A DNA stretch of 32,797 bases from NCBI GenBank assembly GCA_036496265.1, contig DASXLL010000201.1, positions 1 through 32,797 of the forward strand, given 5' to 3'. The notes under the pieces are model-generated. The model was given only the letters and a program-made list of their open reading frames with translations, ran no database searches and was not told the origin of the DNA. Each line of letters starts with the position of its first letter. Within the stretch, counting starts at the first letter, position 1. This document shows positions 6,161 through 14,256 of the stretch, piece by piece. The stretch is from CAYLLN01 sp036496265. GTDB lineage: Bacteria; Planctomycetota; Planctomycetia; Pirellulales; Pirellulaceae. The position numbers were made by a program, and so were the translations under genes.

Positions 6161-8002
6161 TTATCTATAGAACGGATACGCCCAGGGGGCGATGAGAACC
6201 GTGACTGCCATGACGAGCAGATCGAGCGGCACGCCGACTTTGACGTAATCGCCAAATTTATAGCCGCCGGGTCCGTAGACCATGAGATTCGTTTGATAGC
6301 CGATGGGCGTGGCGAAGCCGGCGGAGGCGGCCATCATGACGGCGATGACGAAGGGCAAATAGCTGACGTCGAGCGACTTGGCTGTCGCCAGGGCAAAGGG
6401 AAACATGAGGGCGGCGGCGGCGTTGTTGGTGATCAGCTCGGTCACAACGAGCGTGATGAAATAGATGATGGCGAGGGCGATAAAGGGGCTGCCACCGGAA
6501 AGGGAGGTCGTCGATTGGGCGATGTAGCTGGCCGCGCCGGACTTGTCGAGCGCGGCACCGAGGGCGAAGGAGGCGGCGATCGCCAGCAAGACTTCCCAAT
6601 CGATGCTCTTGCGAGCCGTTTCCACGGAAACGCAGCGCGTGATGAGCATCAACGCCGCGGCCACCATCGCTGAGACTAGCATGGTCGGCTGCGGCAGCGA
6701 GTTGGTCACAGGTTCCAGAGCCGGGACCACGCTGCTGATAATGTGCAGGATGTCTTTACCCGAGACGGCGAAGACCATCGCCAACAGCAGGCCAATGGCG
6801 AGATAGGCCAACTCGTGCTTCGGCGGCGTCGATTCGTCGATCTTACTGACGAGAAAAAAGTCCCGGCTGTCGCGCTGTTGATCGGCGAATGTGGGGTGAG
6901 CTTCGACGAGGAGCACGTCACCCGGGTGCAGCACGATGTCGCCGATTTTCTGGTGCAGGCGCTCGCCGTTGCGGGCGACGGCGACGACGACGGCGTTATA
7001 ATGGCTGCGGAATCGCGAATCGCGAATCGTCATCCCGATGAGCGGGCAAGTATTGCTGACAACGGCTTCGATCAAGCAGCGTTCCGGCCGCGGGGCTTTG
7101 AGGTGGAAAACATCGTCGGCGGCAGGCACTAGGCCGCGAATGCGTTGGAGCTCGACGATTGACTCGACGACGCCGACGAAGAGCAGATGATCTCCGCCGC
7201 GAAGAGTTTCGCGTGGCGAAACGGCCGGCAGCGAGTTGCCGCCGCGATGAATTTCCGCCAGGAACAGGCCAGGCAAATGACGCAGGCCAGCGCTCTCGAT
7301 CGTTTGGCCGACGAGTGGGCTGTCGGCTTCGACTTGCATCTCGACCGTGTATTCCTTGGGATCGTCGGTTGTGCTCAGGGCAGGGCGACGATCGGGCAGC
7401 AGATAGCGGGCGGCGAACACGACGTATATGCCGCCAATGAGCGCCGCGGGAACGCCGACCCAACTGACGTCGAACATGCCGAGCTTGTTTTCGGCGCCGA
7501 GCGTTTTGATGATCAGGCCTTGGACGACGAGGTTGGTGCTGGTGCCGATGAGTGTCATTGTGCCGCCGAGAATGGCGGCGTAGCTGAGCGGGATCATCAG
7601 CTTCGACGGCGCAATTCGCTGCGTCTTGGCAAAATCGCCCACGGCTGGCAGCAGCATTGCGACCAGCGGCGTGTTGTTCATGAACGCGCTGAGGCCCATC
7701 GTCGGAAACACAAGCCGAAAGATCGCCCCGAACATCGTCCGCGGCCGGCCAAACAGGCCTTTGGCGATCCAATCGACGCCGCCCGTTTCGCGCACGCCTG
7801 CCCCGACGATGTAGAGCAGCGCGACGGTCACCATGCCTTCGTTGGAGAGGCCGGCGAGTGCCTCGCCGGGCGAAAGGACGCCGCAGAGGACAAGCGCCAG
7901 GACGCCGGACATCAAAATCACGTCGGCCGATAGCGACGTGAAAGTAAGAAGAGCAAATAAAACGAGCACCAGGCCCAGTGTGATTTGTCCGGCAGTGGTC
8001 AT
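6161..8002 (-). CDS. SLC13/DASS-family permease with two TrkA-C (RCK_C) domains
   Basis: This 613-residue integral membrane protein has two blocks of transmembrane helices, about residues 5-200 and 397-612. They flank a soluble insert with two TrkA-C-like domains, about 217-290 and 305-390. Signature re-entrant segments are NNTPLVAMLLP (109-119) with GTSTN (153-157), and their C-terminal counterparts ITNNAAAALMFP and PIGYQTNLMVY. This architecture belongs to the divalent anion:Na+ symporter/SLC13 group, whose members carry dicarboxylates, sulfate or similar anions into the cytoplasm. The RCK_C domains may bind a regulatory ligand. The substrate cannot be assigned from the sequence. The gene is apparently monocistronic; a palindrome lies 45 bases upstream of its start. 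Confidence 0.93.
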   Translation of the reverse strand: MTTAGQITLGLVLVLFALLTFTSLSADVILMSGVLALVLCGVLSPGEALAGLSNEGMVTVALLYIVGAGVRETGGVDWIAKGLFGRPRTMFGAIFRLVFPTMGLSAFMNNTPLVAMLLPAVGDFAKTQRIAPSKLMIPLSYAAILGGTMTLIGTSTNLVVQGLIIKTLGAENKLGMFDVSWVGVPAALIGGIYVVFAARYLLPDRRPALSTTDDPKEYTVEMQVEADSPLVGQTIESAGLRHLPGLFLAEIHRGGNSLPAVSPRETLRGGDHLLFVGVVESIVELQRIRGLVPAADDVFHLKAPRPERCLIEAVVSNTCPLIGMTIRDSRFRSHYNAVVVAVARNGERLHQKIGDIVLHPGDVLLVEAHPTFADQQRDSRDFFLVSKIDESTPPKHELAYLAIGLLLAMVFAVSGKDILHIISSVVPALEPVTNSLPQPTMLVSAMVAAALMLITRCVSVETARKSIDWEVLLAIAASFALGAALDKSGAASYIAQSTTSLSGGSPFIALAIIYFITLVVTELITNNAAAALMFPFALATAKSLDVSYLPFVIAVMMAASAGFATPIGYQTNLMVYGPGGYKFGDYVKVGVPLDLLVMAVTVLIAPWAYPFYR

Positions 8003-8046
8003 GGCGATGGTTCGATCAATACATTATCAAGTTGACAATTTAAGTG

Positions 8047-8059
8047 ATGTATGATACAT
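8047..8059. promoter_or_regulatory. Operator-like palindrome upstream of SLC13 permease
   Basis: ATGTAT-G-ATACAT is a perfect 6-base inverted repeat around one central base, 45-57 bases upstream of the permease start. It sits in the AT-rich part of the 147-base gap between the HEAT-protein gene and the permease. A GATAAT hexamer on the minus strand lies between it and the start and could be a -10 box. No convincing -35 was found at 17 bases. A dimeric repressor site is a possibility only. Confidence 0.3.
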
Positions 8060-8149
8060 ACTCGCGGAAAATCTGGGAATGGGAGAAAAAGTGAGTGGTG
8101 AGTAGGTGTGTGGCCTTGGCACCGCGAGGGCGGCGAAAAAAGAACGGGC

Positions 8150-9871
8150 CTACTGTAAGACGGCCGCCCGGTCGCCGACGGCCAGATCGCTGAGCTGGCT
8201 TTTGCCGTAGGCGATGGCGACGGCTTTGCCGTCCTCGCTCTCAATTACCTGCAAGTCGCAGACAGCTTTTTTCGTCACCAAGGCATATTGGTGATAGACG
8301 CGAACCAGCGAGCCCGCTGGCAAGCTCGAATCGGTGTTGAATTCGATCACAGCCAGGCCGTCCTTTAGCTTGATGCTGGTAACGGTTCCGGTGCCGAACT
8401 CCGCGCCCGGCAGCTGGCGCGGAGCGGCAGCTTTCGGTCGCGCCGGTTTCACCGGCTGATCCAGCGACACATCCGACGTCATAACGGGCGGCGCTGCTTG
8501 ATGCGGCAGTTCGGTTGCCGTTGTTTTGACTCGCGACGGCTTCTGAACGGAAGCAGGCAGCACAACCGGCGCTCCGCCTGCCGCAGGCAGCGAGCTGGGA
8601 ATGAATTGAGCTTTGGCCAACGGACGCCTCACGCTGTCCGGCGAAACGATCGGCGCGAGGCCCAGGGTTTCATCGATTTCACTCGGCTTCGACGCGACAT
8701 GCTGATCGCGGTCGGGCAACGAAACGACGACAATGCTTTCCGGCGACGGGTCGACGACGGCATCGTCGATCGGGAACGGTCCGCGGAAAGTGTCGCGGAT
8801 GAAGACCGTTTGTTGAACGGCCACGGGAGTCCAATGCGGCGTGACGCGAACGGTCGCGGTCGGTGGTGTTGAAGCGGGAGCATCGTAGGCCGGCGCGGAA
8901 ATTGGCGGCAGCCGATGCTTAACGATGACCGAACTTTCCGCAGGCTTTCCGCTCTTGACCGGTTGGGCCTTGAGCATCGCCGTGCGGCGACTGGTTTGTG
9001 TGGGGTCGAGCGACGCGGCGGGAGCCGGCGCGGGTGGCGCGGCTCGCGGCGGAATAATCGGCGCCGGGGCCGGCGCCGGACTCGGTGGATTCTGCAGCGG
9101 GGCAGGTAATGACGGATCGATGAGGACTGGCGGAGCTGCGCCAGGCCGCTCGCCGCCAACTTCCGGCGCTAGCGCGGGCTGTTCGCCGCCTGTTTGTGGC
9201 GCCGGCGTCGGGCCCGGTTCCATGAACATCATATCGCCATTGCCCTGGCAGCAAGTGCGGAGCGCTTCGGCAGCGGCCATGCGGACCCGCTCCGACGGTT
9301 CCAGAAAACAGCCGTTCTCATCGCGCTCGTACGCGATTTCATAGAGCTTGTTGGAGATTTCCTCGCTGCAGCAGCTTTTCATTTTGCAGTTTTTGCACTG
9401 CTCGCCGGCGGCCGCTTCGGCGATTGCCTGAGCGGTGGCAAACCGCACGTCTTCGGTGCAGTCGTCGAGCGATTTTATCATCGCGTCGGTGATGCTGCCG
9501 TCGCGGTTGTAACAGCCGCAGCCGATGCTGGCGAGATATTTAACGGCTTTGATTTTTTGTTTTTTCAGGTCTTCGGCCTGTTTGACCTCGGCTGCTTTCT
9601 TAATTGCCGGGTCAGACGATTCCAGATTCTTCGGATCGGCGATAGCCTTCAGCGGCGGCTTGCGTTCCATGCCGGGCCGGTTGCCGCTGCGATTGAAACC
9701 ATTGTCGCGGACGTAGCGATAGCCTTGTGGGATCCCCAAGAAGCTCCACAGCGTCGTGGGCGGCGGTGGTGGAGGCGGAAGCTGCGCCACAGCGGACGCG
9801 TTGAAGCATGTCGAGAAGCAACCGAGCACTAGCCCAATGCTCAAAGCGGTCTGTCTGGCTTGGCGTGTCAT
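8150..9871 (-). CDS. Exported Cys-rich HEAT-repeat protein with Pro-rich linker
   Basis: This 573-residue protein has a signal peptide ending near AVAQ (residue 30), followed by a run of seven Pro residues. Residues 105-210 form a HEAT-like helical region (IKAVKYLASIGCGC, DDCTEDVRFATAQAIAEAA, RVRMAAAEALRTCC). It holds ten Cys residues at 118, 120, 138, 159, 162, 167, 168, 188, 207 and 208. Residues 220-480 are low-complexity and rich in Pro, Ala, Ser and Thr. A small beta-rich domain closes the protein (from about 487, with GTVTSIKLKDG). The Cys pattern is one I recall in planctomycete proteins of unknown role. GAGGAG upstream supports the ATG at 9871. The function is unknown; metal binding or disulphide bonding is conceivable. 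Confidence 0.85.
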   Translation of the reverse strand: MTRQARQTALSIGLVLGCFSTCFNASAVAQLPPPPPPPTTLWSFLGIPQGYRYVRDNGFNRSGNRPGMERKPPLKAIADPKNLESSDPAIKKAAEVKQAEDLKKQKIKAVKYLASIGCGCYNRDGSITDAMIKSLDDCTEDVRFATAQAIAEAAAGEQCKNCKMKSCCSEEISNKLYEIAYERDENGCFLEPSERVRMAAAEALRTCCQGNGDMMFMEPGPTPAPQTGGEQPALAPEVGGERPGAAPPVLIDPSLPAPLQNPPSPAPAPAPIIPPRAAPPAPAPAASLDPTQTSRRTAMLKAQPVKSGKPAESSVIVKHRLPPISAPAYDAPASTPPTATVRVTPHWTPVAVQQTVFIRDTFRGPFPIDDAVVDPSPESIVVVSLPDRDQHVASKPSEIDETLGLAPIVSPDSVRRPLAKAQFIPSSLPAAGGAPVVLPASVQKPSRVKTTATELPHQAAPPVMTSDVSLDQPVKPARPKAAAPRQLPGAEFGTGTVTSIKLKDGLAVIEFNTDSSLPAGSLVRVYHQYALVTKKAVCDLQVIESEDGKAVAIAYGKSQLSDLAVGDRAAVLQ

Positions 9872-10140
9872 CTAGTGCTCTCCTCGGGCTTTGCCGACGG
9901 ACTTCATGGCCCATCGACAGGACGTATACCGCCGGGCTGCATTCGCCGCTGGCTCACTTGTGCTTTGCTGGCAAAGCTGGCACAAACCGCAAGCTAGGGA
10001 CTGTCCGCACCGCGGAAATATCCGTCTATAGTCCTACAATCGGAGCGCCTGCCATAAATCGGGATTGAAACGCCAAACTCCCGCAGGGTTTACCCAGGCT
10101 GTTCGTTTTGAAGAGTCGGATTTGCCACACACTGTAGCGG
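9872..10140. other. Intergenic gap downstream of the methyltransferase
   Basis: This 269-base gap must hold the promoter of the HEAT-protein gene and the 3' end of the T6SS-linked operon. I found no strong stem-loop with a T-run and no reliable -10 or -35 boxes. A CRISPR-like tail, CGGGATTGAAAC, occurs once at 10059-10070 with no repeat partner. Confidence 0.4.
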
Positions 10141-11682
10141 CTAGGCTTCGAGAATTGCCGAGCGGGCAAGTTGATTGAGGGTTTGGCGGATGACGGTTTC
10201 GGCTGTCGTTTGATCGCCGCCCATTTTCAACTGTTCATCGATCAACTCCGGCTCTAAGCGGCCGGCCTCGCTAGCAATTTGCTCGCTGGTCCGCGTCCCA
10301 TCCGCCAAACTGGCGACCACCTTGGCCAGCGGCGGCAGCGCGATCAGCCGGTGCCGCAGGTTCGGGACAGTTGTTTGGCTAGCAGCCAGCACGCGCACCA
10401 ATCGACTGGCCCGCGGCCGCTCGGTCACGGTGGTGGTCAAACGAAACGGCTCGCAGTGCACCGCCACTAAATGCGAAACGTAGCCCTGAGCCAGAAACGA
10501 TGTCAAAAGTGGCCGAGTTGCATCTGCCGCATCGCCGGCCAGATTCAAACGGCTGACGACTGCAGCCAACAGGTCATGGAAGGCAACCGCCTGCGGCCAC
10601 CGCTCGAAAAGTGTCACCAACGCCACTTTGAGAACCGGCGCGTTCGTGCTCGCGGTCGTTCCATTATCGAGCACAAACTTCTCGACTGCGTCCGACCCAA
10701 TATCCGGCGTATCGGACTGCGGCCGGACCAGAGTCGTTATAAAGAGATCGTCCATCACGCTGGGAGGCGGCGTTTGCACGATCTGGTTTTCGCTGTGGCA
10801 CAGCAACGTCCGGCGGAACGTCCGGCTGCGAATAAAATCGACGAATTGCTCGAGGTCGATCAGGTCGCGCGAAATCGCCTGCAGCGTTTCCTGCACTTCC
10901 GGCGGCAAATTATCAATATGCGTGTGATGCCAGGCCTCGCCGACGTATTCCAGGCCGGCCTGCCGCGCCCGCGCGACGAATTCATGGAAATACAGCGGCT
11001 GATTGTGGTCTTCCAGGTGCTCGTGAAAGAGATAGTAGTCCGCGGCATCGGGCAAATCGTCCGCTTCCTCGGCGAGCACGCGAGAAAGCGGGCTGTTAAG
11101 GCTCGCCGAAGCCTCCGCCATGAAACTGAGAATTGAACGCGCCTGCTGCACCTTGACCGACGGGTCTTCAAACCGCGCGGCATGGAATTTCATCAGATCG
11201 CGGACAATCGACCGCAGATGCCAGCCGGGATACGTGTTGTAGGAGATGTAGGCCACACCGTTTGGCGAAAGAAGATGGCGGCAGATCCAAAGAATCCGCT
11301 CCTGAATCGCGGGAGGCACCCAGGAATAAACGCCGTGGCAGATGATGTAGTCAAATTGGCCGAATGATTCATCGATATCCGCGATGCTGGTGGCGGACAA
11401 CTTGATGTTTTGTAGTTCGAGCTGCCGGCACAGTGCTTGCCCGTCCTCAATTTGCTTCGTGGACAGATCGATGCCCACGAAGCGACTCTCAGGCAACGCA
11501 TACGCCATTGGAATTAGATTGCCACCGGCGGCGCAGCCCAGCTCCAGAACGCGGCAATTCGAGGGCGAGGGCGTCTTTAGTCCGCGGAGCCGGCCGGCCG
11601 CCGCGAGCAAATCCGGATGCGTCGAAAACAGCGGCTTGCTGAGGTAGGGAACCTCGTCGTAGGTCGTGGCGGCGCCGCTCAT
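10141..11682 (-). CDS. Class I SAM methyltransferase with regulatory domain (PKMT-like)
   Basis: This 513-residue protein starts with a Rossmann methyltransferase domain: motif I VLELGCAAGGN at 45-55, GIDLS at 70-74, and DYIICHGVYSWV at 111-122. A middle domain at about 215-300 fits the methyltransferase regulatory domain (PF10119 type) found in protein lysine methyltransferases of outer-membrane proteins. A helical winged-helix-like C-terminal part follows at about 330-500. The ATG at 11682 overlaps the stop of the YkgJ-like gene in ATGA, so the two are translationally coupled. Its position at the end of the T6SS genes suggests, without proving, that it methylates a component or effector of that system. 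The real target, protein or small molecule, is unknown. Confidence 0.88.
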   Translation of the reverse strand: MSGAATTYDEVPYLSKPLFSTHPDLLAAAGRLRGLKTPSPSNCRVLELGCAAGGNLIPMAYALPESRFVGIDLSTKQIEDGQALCRQLELQNIKLSATSIADIDESFGQFDYIICHGVYSWVPPAIQERILWICRHLLSPNGVAYISYNTYPGWHLRSIVRDLMKFHAARFEDPSVKVQQARSILSFMAEASASLNSPLSRVLAEEADDLPDAADYYLFHEHLEDHNQPLYFHEFVARARQAGLEYVGEAWHHTHIDNLPPEVQETLQAISRDLIDLEQFVDFIRSRTFRRTLLCHSENQIVQTPPPSVMDDLFITTLVRPQSDTPDIGSDAVEKFVLDNGTTASTNAPVLKVALVTLFERWPQAVAFHDLLAAVVSRLNLAGDAADATRPLLTSFLAQGYVSHLVAVHCEPFRLTTTVTERPRASRLVRVLAASQTTVPNLRHRLIALPPLAKVVASLADGTRTSEQIASEAGRLEPELIDEQLKMGGDQTTAETVIRQTLNQLARSAILEA

Positions 11683-12482
11683 ACAGCGGCCGCCTTTTCC
11701 GCGGCGGACTGAGCTCTTGACGCGGCGAGCAGCGGCTCATTGCTGGTGCTGGCAAGCCCTTCGATGAGTTGCCGCAGCAGCTCGGGCCCAGGCTTCGCCA
11801 TCGGGTCACTGAGATTTTCGGCCGCCCAGTCGAGCGCCTGAATCAGCGGAATCCACTTGACGAATCGCTCGCCTGTCGCGATTTTCGATTCCGCGCGTGC
11901 TGCCGATAGCCAGACCTTCGCCGGCAGGGGAACACAATCGATCGAATCGCTGGATGGACTCGCGCAGTTCACAGCCGGCGACGTTACGAGATATTCGCGG
12001 CAGGTCAGCGGCCGCTCGCGATGGATCGAGCACGATTCCTCTTCGAGAAACGGACACGCGATGCCGAGCTGGAAATACTCGACGCCAATCCTCGAAACGT
12101 CGCTTTCCAGCCACTGCTGGCGTTCGTCCAGCTTTTGCAAAAAACCGGTTTCTTCCAGCTTTTGGCGAGCCGCGGCAAAACGGCCCACAATTTCCGTTTT
12201 TCGCGGCTCAGGCATATTCGCCACCAGGCGGGCAATGTGCCGCGCATCGGCCGGCGAAAGCGGTACGAGCTGCCGGCAACAAGCGCCGCAGCCCTTTTGA
12301 CACGAGATGCACTTGCCTTGCTGATCAACTTCGTGCTCTGCCGACGCCACGATCTTGTCGTCGAGAATCTGCAACAGCGGCAAAAAATCATCGACGGTCG
12401 CCGGCCCGGCGGGCACGCTCACAGACATGTTCAATGCACACGAGCCGATGGTGGCTTCGAGACGAACCGTAGCAGTGTCCAT
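11679..12482 (-). CDS. YkgJ-family Cys-cluster (putative Fe-S/zinc) protein
   Basis: This 267-residue protein has a first Cys cluster, CISCQKGCGACC (Cys58, 61, 65, 68, 69). A second set follows, with Cys143 in ACPFL, Cys151 in CSIH, and Cys161 in RPLTCREY. This is the YkgJ/CxxCxxCC family pattern, thought to bind a metal or iron-sulfur cluster. Members are often found beside methyltransferases or oxidases. GAGG lies 8 bases before the ATG at 12482. Its stop overlaps the methyltransferase start by 4 bases. The T6SS accessory gene tagJ lies 110 bases upstream on the same strand, so cotranscription is likely. The biochemical role is not established; a redox or maturation function for its partner is an inference. 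Confidence 0.88.
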   Translation of the reverse strand: MDTATVRLEATIGSCALNMSVSVPAGPATVDDFLPLLQILDDKIVASAEHEVDQQGKCISCQKGCGACCRQLVPLSPADARHIARLVANMPEPRKTEIVGRFAAARQKLEETGFLQKLDERQQWLESDVSRIGVEYFQLGIACPFLEEESCSIHRERPLTCREYLVTSPAVNCASPSSDSIDCVPLPAKVWLSAARAESKIATGERFVKWIPLIQALDWAAENLSDPMAKPGPELLRQLIEGLASTSNEPLLAASRAQSAAEKAAAV

Positions 12483-12501
12483 AAGCGGAGCCTCGTATAT
12501 T

Positions 12502-12578
12502 GTGGGGCAGGCTTGCAGCCTGACGCGAAAACATTGGCAGGCAGGACGCCTGCCCCACTTCAGGAGCAGGTTTGCTCC
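12502..12578. repeat. Two palindromes in the tagJ-ykgJ spacer
   Basis: GTGGGGCAGGC (12502-12512) and GCCTGCCCCAC (12548-12558) are perfect 11-base inverted arms. A second hairpin follows: GGAGCA (12563-12568) with TGCTCC (12573-12578). They occupy most of the 110-base spacer. A related GGCAGGC palindrome occurs at 13427-13455. They may attenuate transcription or cap mRNA ends; a REP-like origin is equally possible. Confidence 0.7.
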
Positions 12579-12592
12579 CGGCTATTTAGAAC

Positions 12593-13390
12593 TCAAGCCG
12601 CCACGAATTTTCGGATCTCAAGAAGCCCGAAATCTCGATCGCCAGCGGCAAGGACGTGTTGGCCCACGCCGCGAACGGGGCCGTCATGATCGGGAACCAA
12701 CCAATCGGTCATTCGGCCCAGCTTGAGATCATCGGTCGTCGCCGCGCTCGTGCCTGGATATAGCGCGGGCAGATAGGCCCGCCGTTCTTCGCCGTCCGCG
12801 AGCACCATCTTGGCCGGCACCCATAGCAAATCGCGCGGATGCGCCGGTTTTTCAACCTCCAACTCGCGAATTTGCGACCACGGCACCCAAACGTAATCGC
12901 GAAGCAGCATCACTTCCAGAATCGGAGCCAGTAAATCGTCCGCGTCGCGAAGTCCCGACACGGGTTGATCGTTGATCGTGCCGCTGACGGCCGGAGCCGC
13001 TGCATCGGATTCGGCCAATTTGTGAACGCCCGCCGCAGTCGCCTCGGCCGTGCCGCGCGAAAAATGCTCCAGCGCTTCCCACCGCGTAGCGACGAACGGC
13101 GGCGGGTCGAGGAACACATCCGGCCGCGTTTTGCCGGCAAAAACCTGCTGGCGCTTTTTCTCCGCGGCGATCAAATTCTGATAGACGCTCGCGCCCCAAC
13201 CTTTTTCCGCCGTCTCCTGCGCGAGCACCGCGAGCTGCTGCTCGGCTCGGTCCCATTGCCCCGCGAAGGCAAGCAACTCGAATAAAAACGTCCGGCGTCC
13301 CGAATCGAGCGGCGCCGAGCGAACCGACGCCAACTGCGCGTCGATTGCTTCATTCAAGCGGCCTGCCTGGAAGTGCTCGGCGGCGGTCAT
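12593..13390 (-). CDS. tagJ: Type VI secretion accessory protein TagJ (ImpE family)
   Basis: This 265-residue protein fits the ImpE/TagJ family. Its N-terminus is TPR-like (AAEHFQAGRLNEAIDAQLASVRSAPLDSGRRTFLFELLAFAGQWDRAEQQL). Later come the conserved family segments LLRDYVWVPWSQIRELEVEKPAHPRDLLW and RRAYLPALYPGTS. TagJ binds the sheath protein TssB and is thought to influence sheath dynamics or ClpV recruitment. The ATG at 13390 is preceded by GGAGG with 6 bases of spacing, which decides against the longer in-frame start at 13516. It lies 122 bases downstream of hcp on the same strand, after a palindrome. Confidence 0.92.
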   Translation of the reverse strand: MTAAEHFQAGRLNEAIDAQLASVRSAPLDSGRRTFLFELLAFAGQWDRAEQQLAVLAQETAEKGWGASVYQNLIAAEKKRQQVFAGKTRPDVFLDPPPFVATRWEALEHFSRGTAEATAAGVHKLAESDAAAPAVSGTINDQPVSGLRDADDLLAPILEVMLLRDYVWVPWSQIRELEVEKPAHPRDLLWVPAKMVLADGEERRAYLPALYPGTSAATTDDLKLGRMTDWLVPDHDGPVRGVGQHVLAAGDRDFGLLEIRKFVAA

Positions 13391-13426
13391 CACAAGCCTC
13401 CACGATTTGTAGCAGCGCGGAAAATA

Positions 13427-13455
13427 GGGCAGGCGACGCATCCGGCCGCCTGCCC
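13427..13455. repeat. Palindrome in the hcp-tagJ spacer
   Basis: GGGCAGGCG (13427-13435) and CGCCTGCCC (13447-13455) are perfect 9-base inverted arms with an 11-base loop. The structure is just upstream of tagJ and downstream of hcp. In an operon such a hairpin can protect the 3' end of an abundant upstream message, here hcp. It shares the GGCAGGC core with the spacer at 12502-12558. Confidence 0.65.
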
Positions 13456-13512
13456 ATCTGACCTTCTCAATTCCAGCCCCGCAGTAGCAAGGCGGTGCGT
13501 GAGGCCTTGTGG

Positions 13513-13995
13513 TCACGCTTTCACATTGGCCTTCACATCCCAGCCCATTTCGCCGCCAGGCGTGCTGGTGCCATCGGACTTTTGTTCCAGGTACTCAATA
13601 TGAAACTTGCCGAAATTCAGCGTGACGCTTTCGTTGAGCGTCACGCCACCATGGCCAGACTCTTGTACGCCGGAGATGAGAATGTCAGTCAGTTTGATCT
13701 TCAAGTATTCCACCGGCTTTTCGCCCGCCTTACGAACGGTGATCAGACCGTTGGCGATGTGCTTGCCATTGCAGCAGAACAACATAAGCGTGGGCGACGA
13801 TTTGTCTACGGCCTTCGTGATCGAAATGTCATGCACGGACACCTTTCCGGCGCCGCCGCCGCCGCCGGCGCCGTGAGTACCGGTTTGATTCATACCCCAG
13901 CTAAACGATTCGATGTGAATCGAGCCTTTGTGCTTGGAGTCCTGCGATTCTCCAGTAACTCCGTCCAATTTCAGAAACATGTCCACGGCTGCCAT
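13513..13995 (-). CDS. hcp: Type VI secretion tube protein Hcp
   Basis: This 160-residue protein matches the Hcp1 family (DUF796). It opens with FLKLDGVTGESQDSKHKGSI and continues with the family segments IHIESFSWGMNQ, KVSVHDISITKAVDKSSPTLM and the late VTLNFGKFHIEYLEQ. Hexameric Hcp rings stack to form the inner tube driven out by sheath contraction. A Gly-rich loop (GAGGGGGAG, about residues 42-50) sits where many Hcp proteins have a short loop. The start has GGAG 8 bases upstream within AGGAGATACGACA. The gene lies 261 bases downstream of tssC with a palindrome doublet between them, so hcp may also have its own promoter. Confidence 0.96.
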   Translation of the reverse strand: MAAVDMFLKLDGVTGESQDSKHKGSIHIESFSWGMNQTGTHGAGGGGGAGKVSVHDISITKAVDKSSPTLMLFCCNGKHIANGLITVRKAGEKPVEYLKIKLTDILISGVQESGHGGVTLNESVTLNFGKFHIEYLEQKSDGTSTPGGEMGWDVKANVKA

Positions 13996-14150
13996 TGTCG
14001 TATCTCCTGTGCTAGATGAGCTGAATTGCTCGATTTTTGTTGTGAAAGTGTGATCGAGCGTTTGTTGAGACGATTATCGAGACCCGGGGCTAACGGTTGC
14101 GTGGAATCCAAGAATTTTTGGAATGTCTGGTAGCTGCCGCACTAAAGCTG

Positions 14151-14234
14151 GCGAGCGGGGGACGTAAGTCCCCCGGAAATTCGGACCTGGCGGTTGATCC
14201 GAAACACCAGGAGGCTCACGCCTCCCGCTCGCCA
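14151..14234. repeat. Palindrome doublet between tssC and hcp (REP-like, includes copy 2)
   Basis: Two hairpins lie back to back. CGGGGGAC (14156-14163) pairs with GTCCCCCG (14168-14175), and AGGAGGC pairs with GCCTCCC within 14209-14227. The outermost bases GCGAGCGGG and CCCGCTCGC are themselves inverted copies, so the whole is a nested, BIME-like unit. The right half (14205-14234) matches 1606-1635 at 28 of 30 positions. This is the best-supported dispersed repeat in the window. Confidence 0.8.
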
Positions 14235-14256
14235 TTTTGGATCAACCCACGAGGAA

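Noticed and set aside
7187..7933. Rightward 248-residue frame inside the permease gene
   Set aside because: It is antisense to the SLC13 permease, whose signature motifs and membrane segments are intact.
10059..10070. CRISPR-like repeat end CGGGATTGAAAC
   Set aside because: It occurs once, with no regularly spaced partner and no cas gene in the window.
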